Assembly: GCF_042667405.1 (NCBI RefSeq)
Contig: NZ_JBHVAL010000001.1
Span: 1-64,000 of the forward strand
Source of the DNA: Arthrobacter sp042667405
GTDB lineage: Bacteria; Actinomycetota; Actinomycetes; Actinomycetales; Micrococcaceae
Direction of reading: 5' to 3'
Length of the DNA stretch: 64,000 nucleotides
The notes under the pieces were generated by a model. The model saw only the letters and a program-made list of their open reading frames with translations, was not told where the DNA came from and searched no databases. Position numbers and translations under genes: made by a program. Positions 42,821 through 51,046 of the stretch are shown here, piece after piece (the stretch's first letter is position 1; every line of letters begins with the position of its first letter).

Positions 42821-43610
42821 GGGCTGCATCCTTGCCGGGAGAGGACGCGTGTCCGGCCAAGGCCGCTACGGTCTGATGGATGAAGTCGACGGTTCCGGAG
42901 AAGATTTCCGGTGCGTCATTGTCCAGGGTGGCTACGTGATGGCTGTTGTGGAGGTAATTGACCTCCACCGGAGCCTGCACCCGGGAACGCAGGAACTCCA
43001 AGCTGGCGTTCGAAATGACGTTGTCCACTGTCGACTTGTAGACGCGCACTGGAGCCGTGATGCGCGGCAGGATAGTCGCGGTGTTCTTGTACATCTTCTT
43101 GAGCTGGTGGGCCGCGGCGACGGGCGTTCGTGTGTAGGCACCTTCGTCCTGGTCCGGTTTGAGGATATCGTTCGCGATGGCCGGCGTCGTTTTCACCACG
43201 TACTTGAGCGCGGCCACGACGACAGCGCGGGGATCGTCCAAAACCAGCCCGGGATTGACCACCACTGTTCCCGCGACAGGCCGGGTAGCGGCTATCCGCA
43301 ATGCCAAAGTGCCGCCCATCGAGAGCCCTGCGGCGAAGACATAATCGCATTGCGCCGCCAACTCCAGGTAGGCGTCGTCCACCGCGCGGTGCCATTCCTG
43401 CCATGATCGCGTGGCCATGTCCTGCCAGGTAGTACCGTGTCCAGGCAGCAAGGGAAGTCTCACGGCGTAGCCTGCAGCGGCCAGATGCTCAGCCCAAGGC
43501 CTCACACTGTGCGGGCTTCCGGTGAATCCATGCGACATCACCACGCCAACGCGCGGTCCAGTTCCGCTCCAGTCGCTGAGGAACGGTGAGAAATCCGGGA
43601 GCATTTTCAT
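42807..43610 (-). CDS. Alpha/beta hydrolase (carboxylesterase/monoacylglycerol lipase-like), copy 1
   Basis: The 267-aa hydrolase has HGFTGSP (oxyanion region), nucleophile S97 in GLSMGG, an acidic residue region YKSTVDNVI and catalytic His in SHHVATLD. The signature matches Est30-type carboxylesterases and bacterial monoacylglycerol lipases. It overlaps the start-side neighbour (43607-43610, 4 bp) and is clearly paralogous to it along the full length. Confidence 0.88.
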   Translation of the reverse strand: MKMLPDFSPFLSDWSGTGPRVGVVMSHGFTGSPHSVRPWAEHLAAAGYAVRLPLLPGHGTTWQDMATRSWQEWHRAVDDAYLELAAQCDYVFAAGLSMGGTLALRIAATRPVAGTVVVNPGLVLDDPRAVVVAALKYVVKTTPAIANDILKPDQDEGAYTRTPVAAAHQLKKMYKNTATILPRITAPVRVYKSTVDNVISNASLEFLRSRVQAPVEVNYLHNSHHVATLDNDAPEIFSGTVDFIHQTVAALAGHASSPGKDAAHEQA

Positions 43611-44392
43611 GATGACTCCGAGGCTACTCTGTGCTGGGCATGTTGGCGGAAGAATGCGGCGGATTCTTCGAAAATCGTGGGTGCGTCAACATCCAGGGTG
43701 GCCACGTGTCCGCTGTGCGGAAGGGACACCACCTTCAGTCGCGTCGCGTCAATGTGCTTGCGGATCGTAACCAGGGAGCTGGGAGGAATAACGCCATCCA
43801 CGGTCGATTTGAAGACCAGTGCCGGCGCCTTCACTTGAGGCAGCCCCCGGGTGGCGGAGCGGAACAGCTTCTTGAGTTCATGCACGGCCTTGAGGGGTGT
43901 CTTGGAGTAGTCGCCGTCCTCGGTCAGCTCCGGGGCGGCAGAGTCTTCCACGATGGGATCGGTGGTGCGCATGACGTATTTCAAAGCGCCGACGTACTTC
44001 ACCCGCCGGTCGTAAAAGCTCAGGCCGGGATTGACCACCACCACTCCGGGTACATCGTGAAGGGACGCCAGGCGGAGGACTACGGCCCCACCCATCGACA
44101 GGCCGGCAACGAAGCAGGTTTCAGTTGTGGCTGCGAGTTCCAGGTAGCTCTCTTCGAACGCCTTGTACCAGTCCTGCCAGCGGGTTGTCGCCAGATCCTG
44201 CCAGCTGGTGCCATGACCTGGCAGGAGGGGGACCGTAACGGCAAAACCCTCCGCGGCAAGGTACTCCGCCCAAGGCAGCATGCTCAGAGGGCTGCCCGTG
44301 AATCCGTGGCAGATCGCCACGCCTATGGAAGCGTTCGGGCCATGTCCGGCGTAGTGGAAAGCGGTCGCTGCTGGTGGGTTGCGTTCCGTCAT
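43607..44392 (-). CDS. Alpha/beta hydrolase, copy 2
   Basis: The 261-aa protein has HGFTGSP at 29-35, nucleophile S99 in GLSMGG and catalytic His in SGHVATLD. It shares the LPLLPGHGT-WQDLAT block and many further blocks with copy 1, so the pair arose by tandem duplication. ATG 44392 is chosen; the frame upstream of it runs into the divergent acyltransferase gene. First gene of a three-gene operon ending in the 42302 gene. Confidence 0.88.
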   Translation of the reverse strand: MTERNPPAATAFHYAGHGPNASIGVAICHGFTGSPLSMLPWAEYLAAEGFAVTVPLLPGHGTSWQDLATTRWQDWYKAFEESYLELAATTETCFVAGLSMGGAVVLRLASLHDVPGVVVVNPGLSFYDRRVKYVGALKYVMRTTDPIVEDSAAPELTEDGDYSKTPLKAVHELKKLFRSATRGLPQVKAPALVFKSTVDGVIPPSSLVTIRKHIDATRLKVVSLPHSGHVATLDVDAPTIFEESAAFFRQHAQHRVASESS

Positions 44393-44501
44393 GCGTCCCA
44401 TCGTGTCACTGTTCCGGAAATTTCTCACTGGAGTAGGGTTGCAGTTGAGTGCCGGCCGGGTTGCCGGAAGCATGCCAGCCAACGGCCGTGAGAGGACAAA
44501 C

Positions 44502-45275
44502 GTGTTCTATTGGGTCATGAAGAGGATCTTTCTGGGTCCAATCCTCAAGCTCTTGTTCCGTCCCTGGGTCAAAGGCCTGGATAACGTTCCTGAGAATGGG
44601 GCAGCAATCCTGGCGTCGAACCATCTGTCTTTTTCGGACTCCATATTCCTTCCCTTGATGGTCCGTCGTCCCGTGATCTTTCTTGCCAAGTCGGAGTACT
44701 TCACCGGAAAGGGGCTTAAAGGGCGGCTCACCGCGCTGTTCTTCAGGCTGAGCAACCAGCTCCCCATGGACCGTTCCGGAGGGGCGGCGTCCGAAATCTC
44801 GCTGCAGGCGGGCAAAGATGTGCTTACCTCCGGCGGTCTCCTTGGCATCTACCCCGAGGGCACGCGAAGCCCGGATGCCAAGCTCTACCGGGGCAAGGTT
44901 GGAGTTGCCAGGCTGGCGCTGCAGACGCGTGTCCCGGTGGTTCCGGTGGCCATGATCGGAACCGAAAAAGTCCAACCCATCGGCAAAAGGCTCCCTAACA
45001 TCCGCCGCATCGGTATCATCTTCGGGCAGCCGCTCGACTTCAGCCGTTACTACGGAATGGAAGAGGACCGTGCCATTCAGAGGGCAGTTACGGACGAAAT
45101 CATGTATGAACTGATGCGGCTCTCCGGCCAGGAATATGTCGATGAATATGCTGCCGTGGTCAAAGCCAGGTTGGCCGGCAAGGGCCCGGAGCCCCTCCAC
45201 AAGCTTGAGGGTACGGAAGAGGCCACGAACGACATCGCAGAAGACCGGGACGAACCCCGCGCCGACGGCCAGTGA
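44502..45275 (+). CDS. LPLAT-family acyltransferase (1-acylglycerol-3-phosphate type)
   Basis: The 257-aa protein has NHLSFSD at 40-46, NQLPMDRSGG, PEGTRSPD and VPVVPVAMIGT. It is distinct from the cmk-linked plsC at 26245. GTG 44502 has agagga upstream. Divergent from the hydrolase operon and 83 bp before the DAHP synthase gene; mycobacteria have a similar acyltransferase (Rv2182c) near aroG. Probable role: phospholipid or glycolipid acylation. Confidence 0.88.
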   Translation: MFYWVMKRIFLGPILKLLFRPWVKGLDNVPENGAAILASNHLSFSDSIFLPLMVRRPVIFLAKSEYFTGKGLKGRLTALFFRLSNQLPMDRSGGAASEISLQAGKDVLTSGGLLGIYPEGTRSPDAKLYRGKVGVARLALQTRVPVVPVAMIGTEKVQPIGKRLPNIRRIGIIFGQPLDFSRYYGMEEDRAIQRAVTDEIMYELMRLSGQEYVDEYAAVVKARLAGKGPEPLHKLEGTEEATNDIAEDRDEPRADGQ

Positions 45276-45358
45276 GCACACGGAGACTGTGACGCAACCG
45301 GCAGCATCAGTTACGCCTCCAGTGCCTCAACCCTGCCCGGGGCCACTACTCTTGAAGG

Positions 45359-46762
45359 GTGACTGAGCTTACCGCAAACACCGCACTTCCCACCGCAGAT
45401 CCACTCGCCAGCACCGCCCAGAGCGGAGCAGCGAACTACCCCGGACTCGACGCATGGCGCGAGCTGCCGATTTCGCAGCAGCCAACGTGGTCTGATGCGG
45501 AGGTTTTCAAGGCCTCCGTCAAGGAACTTTCCATCGTTCCGCCGTTGGTCTTTGCGGGCGAAGTGGATGTCTTGAGGGAGCGTCTGGCTGCTGCAGCGCA
45601 AGGCAAGGCGTTCCTGCTCCAGGGTGGTGACTGCGCAGAAACATTCGAAGCTGCCACGGCGGACAAGATCAGCGCACGTGTCAAAACCATCCTGCAGATG
45701 GCAGTGGTGCTGACGTACGGAGCAGCAATGCCCGTGATCAAGATGGGCCGCATGGCCGGACAGTTCGCCAAGCCGCGTTCGTCCAATGATGAGACCCGCA
45801 ACGGCGTCACACTCCCGGCTTACCGCGGCGACATCGTCAACGGATACGACTTCACCCCGGAATCCCGTGCCCACGACGCCGGCCGGATGCTGCAGGCCTA
45901 CCACACCTCTGCCTCCACCCTGAACCTGATCCGCGCCTTCACCCAGGGTGGTTTCGCCGACCTCCGCCTGGTCCACCAGTGGAACAAAGGCTTCACGGAG
46001 AACCCGGCCCATGCGCGCTACGAGTCGCTGGCCAGGGACATCGACCGCGCCATCAAGTTCATGGATTCTTGTGGCGCCGACTTTGAGGCTCTCAAGCGCG
46101 TCGAATTCTTTGCCAGCCATGAAGCGCTGCTGCTGGATTACGAGCGCGCCCTGACCCGCATCGACTCCCGCACCGGCTTGCCGTACGACACCTCGGCCCA
46201 CTTCCTGTGGATCGGCGAGCGGACCCGGGAGCTCGACCACGCGCACGTGGACTTTCTCTCCCGAGTGCGCAACCCCATTGGCGTGAAGCTGGGTCCAACC
46301 ACCAGCGGCGATGATGCCTTGCGCCTCATCGACAAGCTGGACCCGAACCGCGAACCTGGCCGCCTGACCTTCATTACCCGCATGGGTGCGAAGAACATCC
46401 GCGAGAAGCTGCCGGCCGTCGTCGAACGCGTCACCGCCTCCGGCGCGCAGGTCCTCTGGGTAACGGACCCCATGCACGGCAACACGGTGACCTCTCCCAA
46501 TGGCTACAAGACCCGCAACTTCGACGACGTCATTGATGAAGTCCGTGGCTTCTTCGAAGTGCACCACTCCTTGGGTACTGTCCCTGGTGGCCTGCACGTG
46601 GAAATGACCGGCGATGACGTTGCCGAATGCCTGGGCGGTGCGGACCCGATCGACCAGGACGCGTTCCTGGACCGCTACGAGTCCGTGTGCGATCCGCGCC
46701 TGAACCACATGCAGTCGCTGGAGATGGCCTTCCTGGTAGCAGGAGCCCTCTCGAAGAGGTAG
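45359..46762 (+). CDS. aroG: Class II 3-deoxy-D-arabino-heptulosonate-7-phosphate synthase
   Basis: The 467-aa enzyme makes the first committed shikimate intermediate from PEP and erythrose-4-phosphate. Class II signatures are FLLQGGDCAETF, KMGRMAGQFAKPRS, GDIVNGYDF, SHEALLLDYE and WVTDPMHGNT, which carry the Cys, His and Asp/Glu metal ligands. GTG 45359 is used. Class II enzymes are typical of actinobacteria and plants; pairing with chorismate mutase for inhibition occurs in mycobacteria. Confidence 0.96.
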   Translation: MTELTANTALPTADPLASTAQSGAANYPGLDAWRELPISQQPTWSDAEVFKASVKELSIVPPLVFAGEVDVLRERLAAAAQGKAFLLQGGDCAETFEAATADKISARVKTILQMAVVLTYGAAMPVIKMGRMAGQFAKPRSSNDETRNGVTLPAYRGDIVNGYDFTPESRAHDAGRMLQAYHTSASTLNLIRAFTQGGFADLRLVHQWNKGFTENPAHARYESLARDIDRAIKFMDSCGADFEALKRVEFFASHEALLLDYERALTRIDSRTGLPYDTSAHFLWIGERTRELDHAHVDFLSRVRNPIGVKLGPTTSGDDALRLIDKLDPNREPGRLTFITRMGAKNIREKLPAVVERVTASGAQVLWVTDPMHGNTVTSPNGYKTRNFDDVIDEVRGFFEVHHSLGTVPGGLHVEMTGDDVAECLGGADPIDQDAFLDRYESVCDPRLNHMQSLEMAFLVAGALSKR

Positions 46763-46783
46763 CACACCACAACGCCACAGCAG

Positions 46784-46820
46784 AAAAGCGCGGTCCGGAT
46801 TTCTCCGGGCCGCGCTTTTT
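46784..46820. terminator. terminator, aroG / pknL
   Basis: A 16-bp inverted repeat with one G-U pair (aaaagcgcggtccgga / tccgggccgcgctttt), four-base loop and a following T, between convergent genes. Confidence 0.92.
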
Positions 46821-46844
46821 GGTGGCTGTGCTTTTTTGGCCGGT

Positions 46845-48896
46845 TTACACCACCGTCAGCGTGATTACCGAATTTTCCGGAACCTCGACATTGACCGGGC
46901 TCTGGTCCCGGACTGTTCCGAAGAATCCGCCCAGGATCTTGTTGGTCTCCACCTTGAAGCCCAGCTTCTTGAGCTCCCTCTCCGCCTCAGCAGCCTGTTT
47001 GCCGATGAAGCTTGGGACCTTGACCATCTTTGGCCCCTTCGAGACCGTCAACGTCACAGTCTCGCCCTTGATGAGCGTGCCGTTGGCGGGGACCTGTGAG
47101 ACCACCGAGCCCTTGGGGACGCTCTTGTCATTGACGGTCTCCGGAGCGATGACCGCCTTCAGCCCGGCATCCTGGATGGCCTTGACGGCCGCGTCCTGTG
47201 CGAGGCCCCGCACATCGGGCACCGGTATGGGCTGGGGACCCTTGGAAACCACCAGGGCAACAGGCGTACCGTGGCGGACTTCCTTGCCTTTGGCGGGGTC
47301 CTGGGCGATGACGACGCCTGCAGGCACCTTCTCATCGAATGCCTGGGTGACGTTGCCCAAGGCCATTTGGGCTCCATTCAGGGCAGTCTTGGCCTGATCG
47401 AGGGTGCCCCCGGTGAGGTCCGGGAGGGGGAACAACTGGGCTCCCTTGGAGACAAAAAGCGTGATGGGCTGGAACTTCCGCACTTCTGCGCCGGATTCCG
47501 GTTTGGTGCCCACTGCCAGACCGGCCAGGATGTCGTCGTCGAAAACGTCCTGGGGCTCGGACTGGAAGCCGGCGGTGCGGAGCAGCTGCTGCGCTTCGGC
47601 GACCGTCTTGTTCTTGACGTCGGGTACGGTCCCGGGGGCTCCGGGCCCCATGCCGAAGAACCAGCCTGCGCTTGCCGCCAACAGCGCAAGAATAACGATC
47701 ACTACGGTCCAGATCAGTCCACGACGACGGGGGTTGCCTTCCCTGAGTGGCCGCACGGGAGTTGCCGCCGCCCGGGCCCGGTCCTTGGCCTGCTGCCGTT
47801 CGAGCCGCTTCAGATCTCTTTTGCCGGGGGGACGGTTGTCCACGCCGGGGGCGGCGGCCGGCGCCTGGTAGGACGGCCCACCGGCGGCCATGATGGTGGT
47901 CGGGTTGCTTTGGTGGGAAATGAACTCCGTGGGTGAAGCGGTGGTCGTGATTGCCTCGGTGGCATTGCTGTCCGGACCCGCCGCAACGACGGCTGCCGTG
48001 GGTGCCTGGGAGAGGTTCGTGGTGGCTGGCTGCTGCCGGTGGTCAAGTTGCCCGTCGGTGAGCGTCGTACGGATGTGACGCAGTTCCGTGAGCAAGGCTG
48101 AGCCATCAACGGGCCGCTTTTCGGCGTCGACGGCGGTGCACCATTGAACGAGTTCATCCAGATCTTCGGCAAGCCCAGGTACCGCTTCGGAGGGACGGTC
48201 AACTGCCGAGTTCACGTGCTGGTAGGCCACCTGGATGGGGGAATCGCCGCTGTACGGTTGCTTGCCTGTCAGCAATTCGTAGAGCATGATCCCGGCCGAA
48301 TAGATGTCGCTTCGGGCATCCGCCGGTTGTCCGAGGACGAGTTCGGGAGCCAGGTAGGCAACAGTGCCTATCAGCGCGCCGGTGCTGGTGTTGGCCGAGA
48401 TTGCCCTGGCCAGGCCGAAGTCGCCCACCTTGATCCGGCCGTCGTCTGCGATAAGCACGTTCTCGGGTTTGATGTCGCGGTGTATGAGCCCTGAGGCGTG
48501 GGCCGCAGCCAGGCCCTCGATCACAGGATCAATCAACGCCAGGGCAAGCCGGGGCGGGAGCGCTCCTTGCTGGTTAAGGACATCCCGGAGTGTGTGTCCC
48601 TTGACGTACTCCATGACGAGGTAGGCGATGTGGCCGTCTTCGCCCTGGTCGAGGACACCTACGATATGAGGGTGGGACAGGCTCGCTGCGGCTTTCGCTT
48701 CGCGGCTGAGCCGTTCAAGGAAGGTTTGGTCATTCGCCAAATGCGGGTGCAGGACCTTGAGGGCTACGTCGCGTTCCAGGCGCCTGTCCGTGGCCAGGTA
48801 GACGGTGGACATACCGCCCTTCGCGAGGCGGGAATGGACCACGTAGCGCCCGTCCACGGTGGTCCCGATGAGGTGGTCCTGCATAGGTTCTTGCAC
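46845..48896 (-). CDS. pknL: PknL/PknB-type PASTA Ser/Thr protein kinase
   Basis: The 683-aa kinase has Gly-rich loop LAKGGMSTVY, catalytic K47, HRD at 139-141, DFG at 159-161 and APE at 183-185 with TST in the activation loop; a Pro/Ala/Thr-rich linker; one membrane segment near residues 395-420; and four extracellular PASTA repeats (VPDV, LPDL, VPDV, VPSF starts) that bind peptidoglycan fragments in relatives. GTG 48896 is preceded by agga. Neighbours aroG, the Rv2175c-like gene and idsA2 match the mycobacterial pknL region, hence the name. Confidence 0.93.
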   Translation of the reverse strand: MQEPMQDHLIGTTVDGRYVVHSRLAKGGMSTVYLATDRRLERDVALKVLHPHLANDQTFLERLSREAKAAASLSHPHIVGVLDQGEDGHIAYLVMEYVKGHTLRDVLNQQGALPPRLALALIDPVIEGLAAAHASGLIHRDIKPENVLIADDGRIKVGDFGLARAISANTSTGALIGTVAYLAPELVLGQPADARSDIYSAGIMLYELLTGKQPYSGDSPIQVAYQHVNSAVDRPSEAVPGLAEDLDELVQWCTAVDAEKRPVDGSALLTELRHIRTTLTDGQLDHRQQPATTNLSQAPTAAVVAAGPDSNATEAITTTASPTEFISHQSNPTTIMAAGGPSYQAPAAAPGVDNRPPGKRDLKRLERQQAKDRARAAATPVRPLREGNPRRRGLIWTVVIVILALLAASAGWFFGMGPGAPGTVPDVKNKTVAEAQQLLRTAGFQSEPQDVFDDDILAGLAVGTKPESGAEVRKFQPITLFVSKGAQLFPLPDLTGGTLDQAKTALNGAQMALGNVTQAFDEKVPAGVVIAQDPAKGKEVRHGTPVALVVSKGPQPIPVPDVRGLAQDAAVKAIQDAGLKAVIAPETVNDKSVPKGSVVSQVPANGTLIKGETVTLTVSKGPKMVKVPSFIGKQAAEAERELKKLGFKVETNKILGGFFGTVRDQSPVNVEVPENSVITLTVV

Positions 48897-48920
48897 CCTA
48901 CGATCCTAATCGAGACTACG

Positions 48921-48956
48921 GAAGGGGCCCGAATCCCATGGGATGCGGGCCCCTTC
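48921..48956 (-). terminator. hairpin after LysM gene
   Basis: An inverted repeat (gaaggggcccg / cgggccccttc with inner atccc/gggat) lies 18 bp after the LysM gene stop and before pknL on the same strand. It has no T run on the minus strand, so it may attenuate rather than end transcription. Confidence 0.55.
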
Positions 48957-48973
48957 CTGAGTGCCGGACAGGC

Positions 48974-50311
48974 CTAGCCGAATGTACGTTGACGTGCCTT
49001 GATGGACGCAACGTAACGCTTGGTGTCTTCGTACATGCCGTACTTGCTCACCGAATACTGTCCTTGGTAGTAGCCCGCAATGGCAGTATCCAGATCCTTG
49101 CTTGTGGCCAACAGTGCGCGGATGATGGCAACGCCTGCTGTGGCATTGTCATACGGATCCAGGAGGTTCAGCTTTCGGCCTACCAGATCGGACGCCCATT
49201 GGCCGGATGACGGGATGACCTGCATGGTGCCAATGGCGTTGGCCGGGGAAACGGCACGCTGGTCGAATCCGGATTCCTGTTCCGCGAAAGCCAGCGCCAG
49301 CGAGGGGCTGACTCCCATCCGTCGTGCCGTATCAGCCACGATGCCCTTCATTTCGGCGCGGCTGGGAACAGGGGAAGCGTTAAGGAGCGCCTTGTTTTCG
49401 TTGGCGGAGCTGACTACGGCCGGGGGGTAGGTGAAGCCCAGGAAGGTGCTGGGGACCAGCGGCTTGGTCTCGCCTGCGGGCTGCAGGCTGCTGCCCGGGA
49501 TGCTCAGTTTCTGGCCCGGGTAGATGACCGTGCTTGCGTTCACGTTGTTGGCCGACATGAGAGCGGACAACGAGACACCCAACCGCGACGCGATGGAGCT
49601 GAGGGTGTCGCCGGCCTTGATGGTGTAGGTACCCGTGCTGGCCAGGGGAGCAGGTGCGGGGGCAGGCGCCGGCGCAGGGGCAGCAGGTGTTGACGGCGCA
49701 GATCCGCCGCTGACCTTGATCTTTTGGCCCGGGTAGATGATGGAGCTTCCGTTGAGGTTGTTCCAGCTGAAAATGCTCGACAGGGGCACGCCGTGCTTGG
49801 CCGCGATGCCGCCGAGGGTATCTCCGGAGACCACCGTGTAGACGGTGGCGGTGTTGGTGGAACCGGCTGCGGGCGGAGCGCTGGGAGCAGGAGCCGCTGG
49901 TGCAGTCCCGCTGAGCTTGATGCTCTGCCCGGGGTAGATGAGCGTTGTCGGGGTCAACTTGTTCAGCTGGAGAACGGCGGACGTATCAAGGTTGAATCGT
50001 CGGGCGATCGCACTGATGGTGTCACCGCGGACCACCGTGTAGTTGTCCGGTACCACAGGGGCCATGGGACGAAGGGCCGCGGGAAGGGTAGCCGGAACCG
50101 CTTGCGCCGGGATGACCGTGCCGGTCGTGGCGGCCTGGGCCTTCATGGCAGCAACCAGGGTGGCGGGAAGTTTTCGGGGTTGGGGTGCGGGCGCGGCGAC
50201 AGACGGTTGCGCCAGCGCAAGCGAAGACAAAACCACAGCGGGAAGCGCGGCCGTAGTTGCCGCGATAACGGGCATGCTCATGGTTCGTTTCGGCGAACGG
50301 GTCGTCGTCAT
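48974..50311 (-). CDS. Secreted LysM protein with transglycosylase-like domain
   Basis: The 445-aa wall protein begins with a signal-like segment (hydrophobic about 15-40, cleavage after VAA-like residues), has three LysM repeats (starts NYTVVRGDT near 90, VYTVVSGDT near 157, TYTIKAGDT near 228) joined by Pro/Ala linkers, and a C-terminal SLT-type domain (LALAFAEQESGFDQRAVSPANAIGTMQV, in parts) with a catalytic Glu candidate in EQESGF. It would bind and cleave peptidoglycan. Its leader carries an unusual repeat array. Confidence 0.9.
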   Translation of the reverse strand: MTTTRSPKRTMSMPVIAATTAALPAVVLSSLALAQPSVAAPAPQPRKLPATLVAAMKAQAATTGTVIPAQAVPATLPAALRPMAPVVPDNYTVVRGDTISAIARRFNLDTSAVLQLNKLTPTTLIYPGQSIKLSGTAPAAPAPSAPPAAGSTNTATVYTVVSGDTLGGIAAKHGVPLSSIFSWNNLNGSSIIYPGQKIKVSGGSAPSTPAAPAPAPAPAPAPLASTGTYTIKAGDTLSSIASRLGVSLSALMSANNVNASTVIYPGQKLSIPGSSLQPAGETKPLVPSTFLGFTYPPAVVSSANENKALLNASPVPSRAEMKGIVADTARRMGVSPSLALAFAEQESGFDQRAVSPANAIGTMQVIPSSGQWASDLVGRKLNLLDPYDNATAGVAIIRALLATSKDLDTAIAGYYQGQYSVSKYGMYEDTKRYVASIKARQRTFG

Positions 50312-50339
50312 GAAGGAGTCCTCATCTCAAACAGCGGGG

Positions 50340-50411
50340 TTGATTGTTAACGCTGTTGTCAGTGTTGCCAATGTTACTGATGTTATCAATGGTGCAAGTG
50401 TGATCAGTGTG
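50340..50411 (-). repeat. eight tandem 9-bp degenerate repeats in the LysM gene leader
   Basis: On the minus strand, exactly nine bases apart, the units start cacactgat, cacacttgc, accattgat, aacatcagt, aacattggc, aacactgac, aacagcgtt and aacaatcaa, ending 28 bp before the start codon. Read with the bases before each AACA the core is G-N-T/C-AACA, similar to the GTAACA-like direct repeats bound by the regulator MtrA. No protein or RNA fold explains the spacing. Confidence 0.8.
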
Positions 50412-50423
50412 AATCTCTCACAC

Positions 50424-50453
50424 TTATTGACTGGGCACAACAAATCCCGTCAA
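50424..50453 (-). promoter_or_regulatory. candidate promoter of the LysM gene
   Basis: On the minus strand TTGACG (50448-50453) and CAATAA (50424-50429) are separated by 18 bp. If used, the transcript would start near 50417 and contain the 9-bp repeat array in its leader. Confidence 0.45.
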
Positions 50454-50569
50454 GGAACATTGCCGCTGATATTTATGGGGGGCGGTTATCAGGGGATATT
50501 GGCCAGTTCGGATCGGGCATTCGGCTTCCCGGCTAGGCGAGGGGCGGGGCGGCGTGGCAACCTTGATCC

Positions 50570-50923
50570 GTGAGTAATGTAGAAAGCCTTGTTTCTGAGT
50601 GGTTGCCGCTTCCGGATGTAGCCGAGCTGCTGGAAGTATCCATCACCAAAGTCCACGGACTGTTGGATGAGCGCGCGATCGTGGCCATCAGGCAGGGGGA
50701 ACGGAATATCCGCTCCATCCCTGCCCTGTTTATTCAAGACGGGCACGTTGTGGACAGCTTGAAGGGCACCATCGCGGTCCTCAGCGACGCCGGCTACAGC
50801 GACGAAGAATTGATCATCTGGCTCTTTACTCCCGATGAATCGCTGCGTGGCCGCCCCATTGACGCCCTGCGTGAGGGCCGCAAAACAGAGATCAGGCGCC
50901 GCGCCCAATCTTTGGCCTGGTAA
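50570..50923 (+). CDS. Rv2175c-like DNA-binding protein, probable PknL partner
   Basis: The 117-aa protein has an N-terminal winged HTH (LPLPDVAELLEVSITKVHGLLDERAIVAI, in parts, about residues 12-40) and a helical C-terminal part. In M. tuberculosis Rv2175c is a DNA-binding substrate of PknL and phosphorylation weakens DNA binding. GTG 50570 is used. Its gene is divergent from the LysM gene and convergent with idsA2. Confidence 0.85.
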   Translation: MSNVESLVSEWLPLPDVAELLEVSITKVHGLLDERAIVAIRQGERNIRSIPALFIQDGHVVDSLKGTIAVLSDAGYSDEELIIWLFTPDESLRGRPIDALREGRKTEIRRRAQSLAW

Positions 50924-50962
50924 TTGCGCCCGCGTACCGCCGGAACAACAAAGACATAAAAC

Positions 50963-51000
50963 GACGACGACGACGGCGGTCCCCAACCGTCGTCGTCGTC
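50963..51000. terminator. terminator, Rv2175c-like gene / idsA2
   Basis: A perfect 14-bp inverted repeat of gac triplets (gacgacgacgacgg / ccgtcgtcgtcgtc) with a 10-base loop lies between convergent genes and is preceded by aaaac, so it may serve both. The triplet repeat makes the ends of the stem ambiguous. Confidence 0.75.
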
Positions 51001-51046
51001 ATCTCCCCGCCTTACTGGCGCCGCCCGGCGAAAGCCGGCTTCCGTG

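Noticed and set aside
50312..50480. Possible c-di-AMP riboswitch before the LysM gene
   Set aside because: Such genes often carry one, but the conserved core bases and paired junctions were not found; only the 9-bp repeats are visible.
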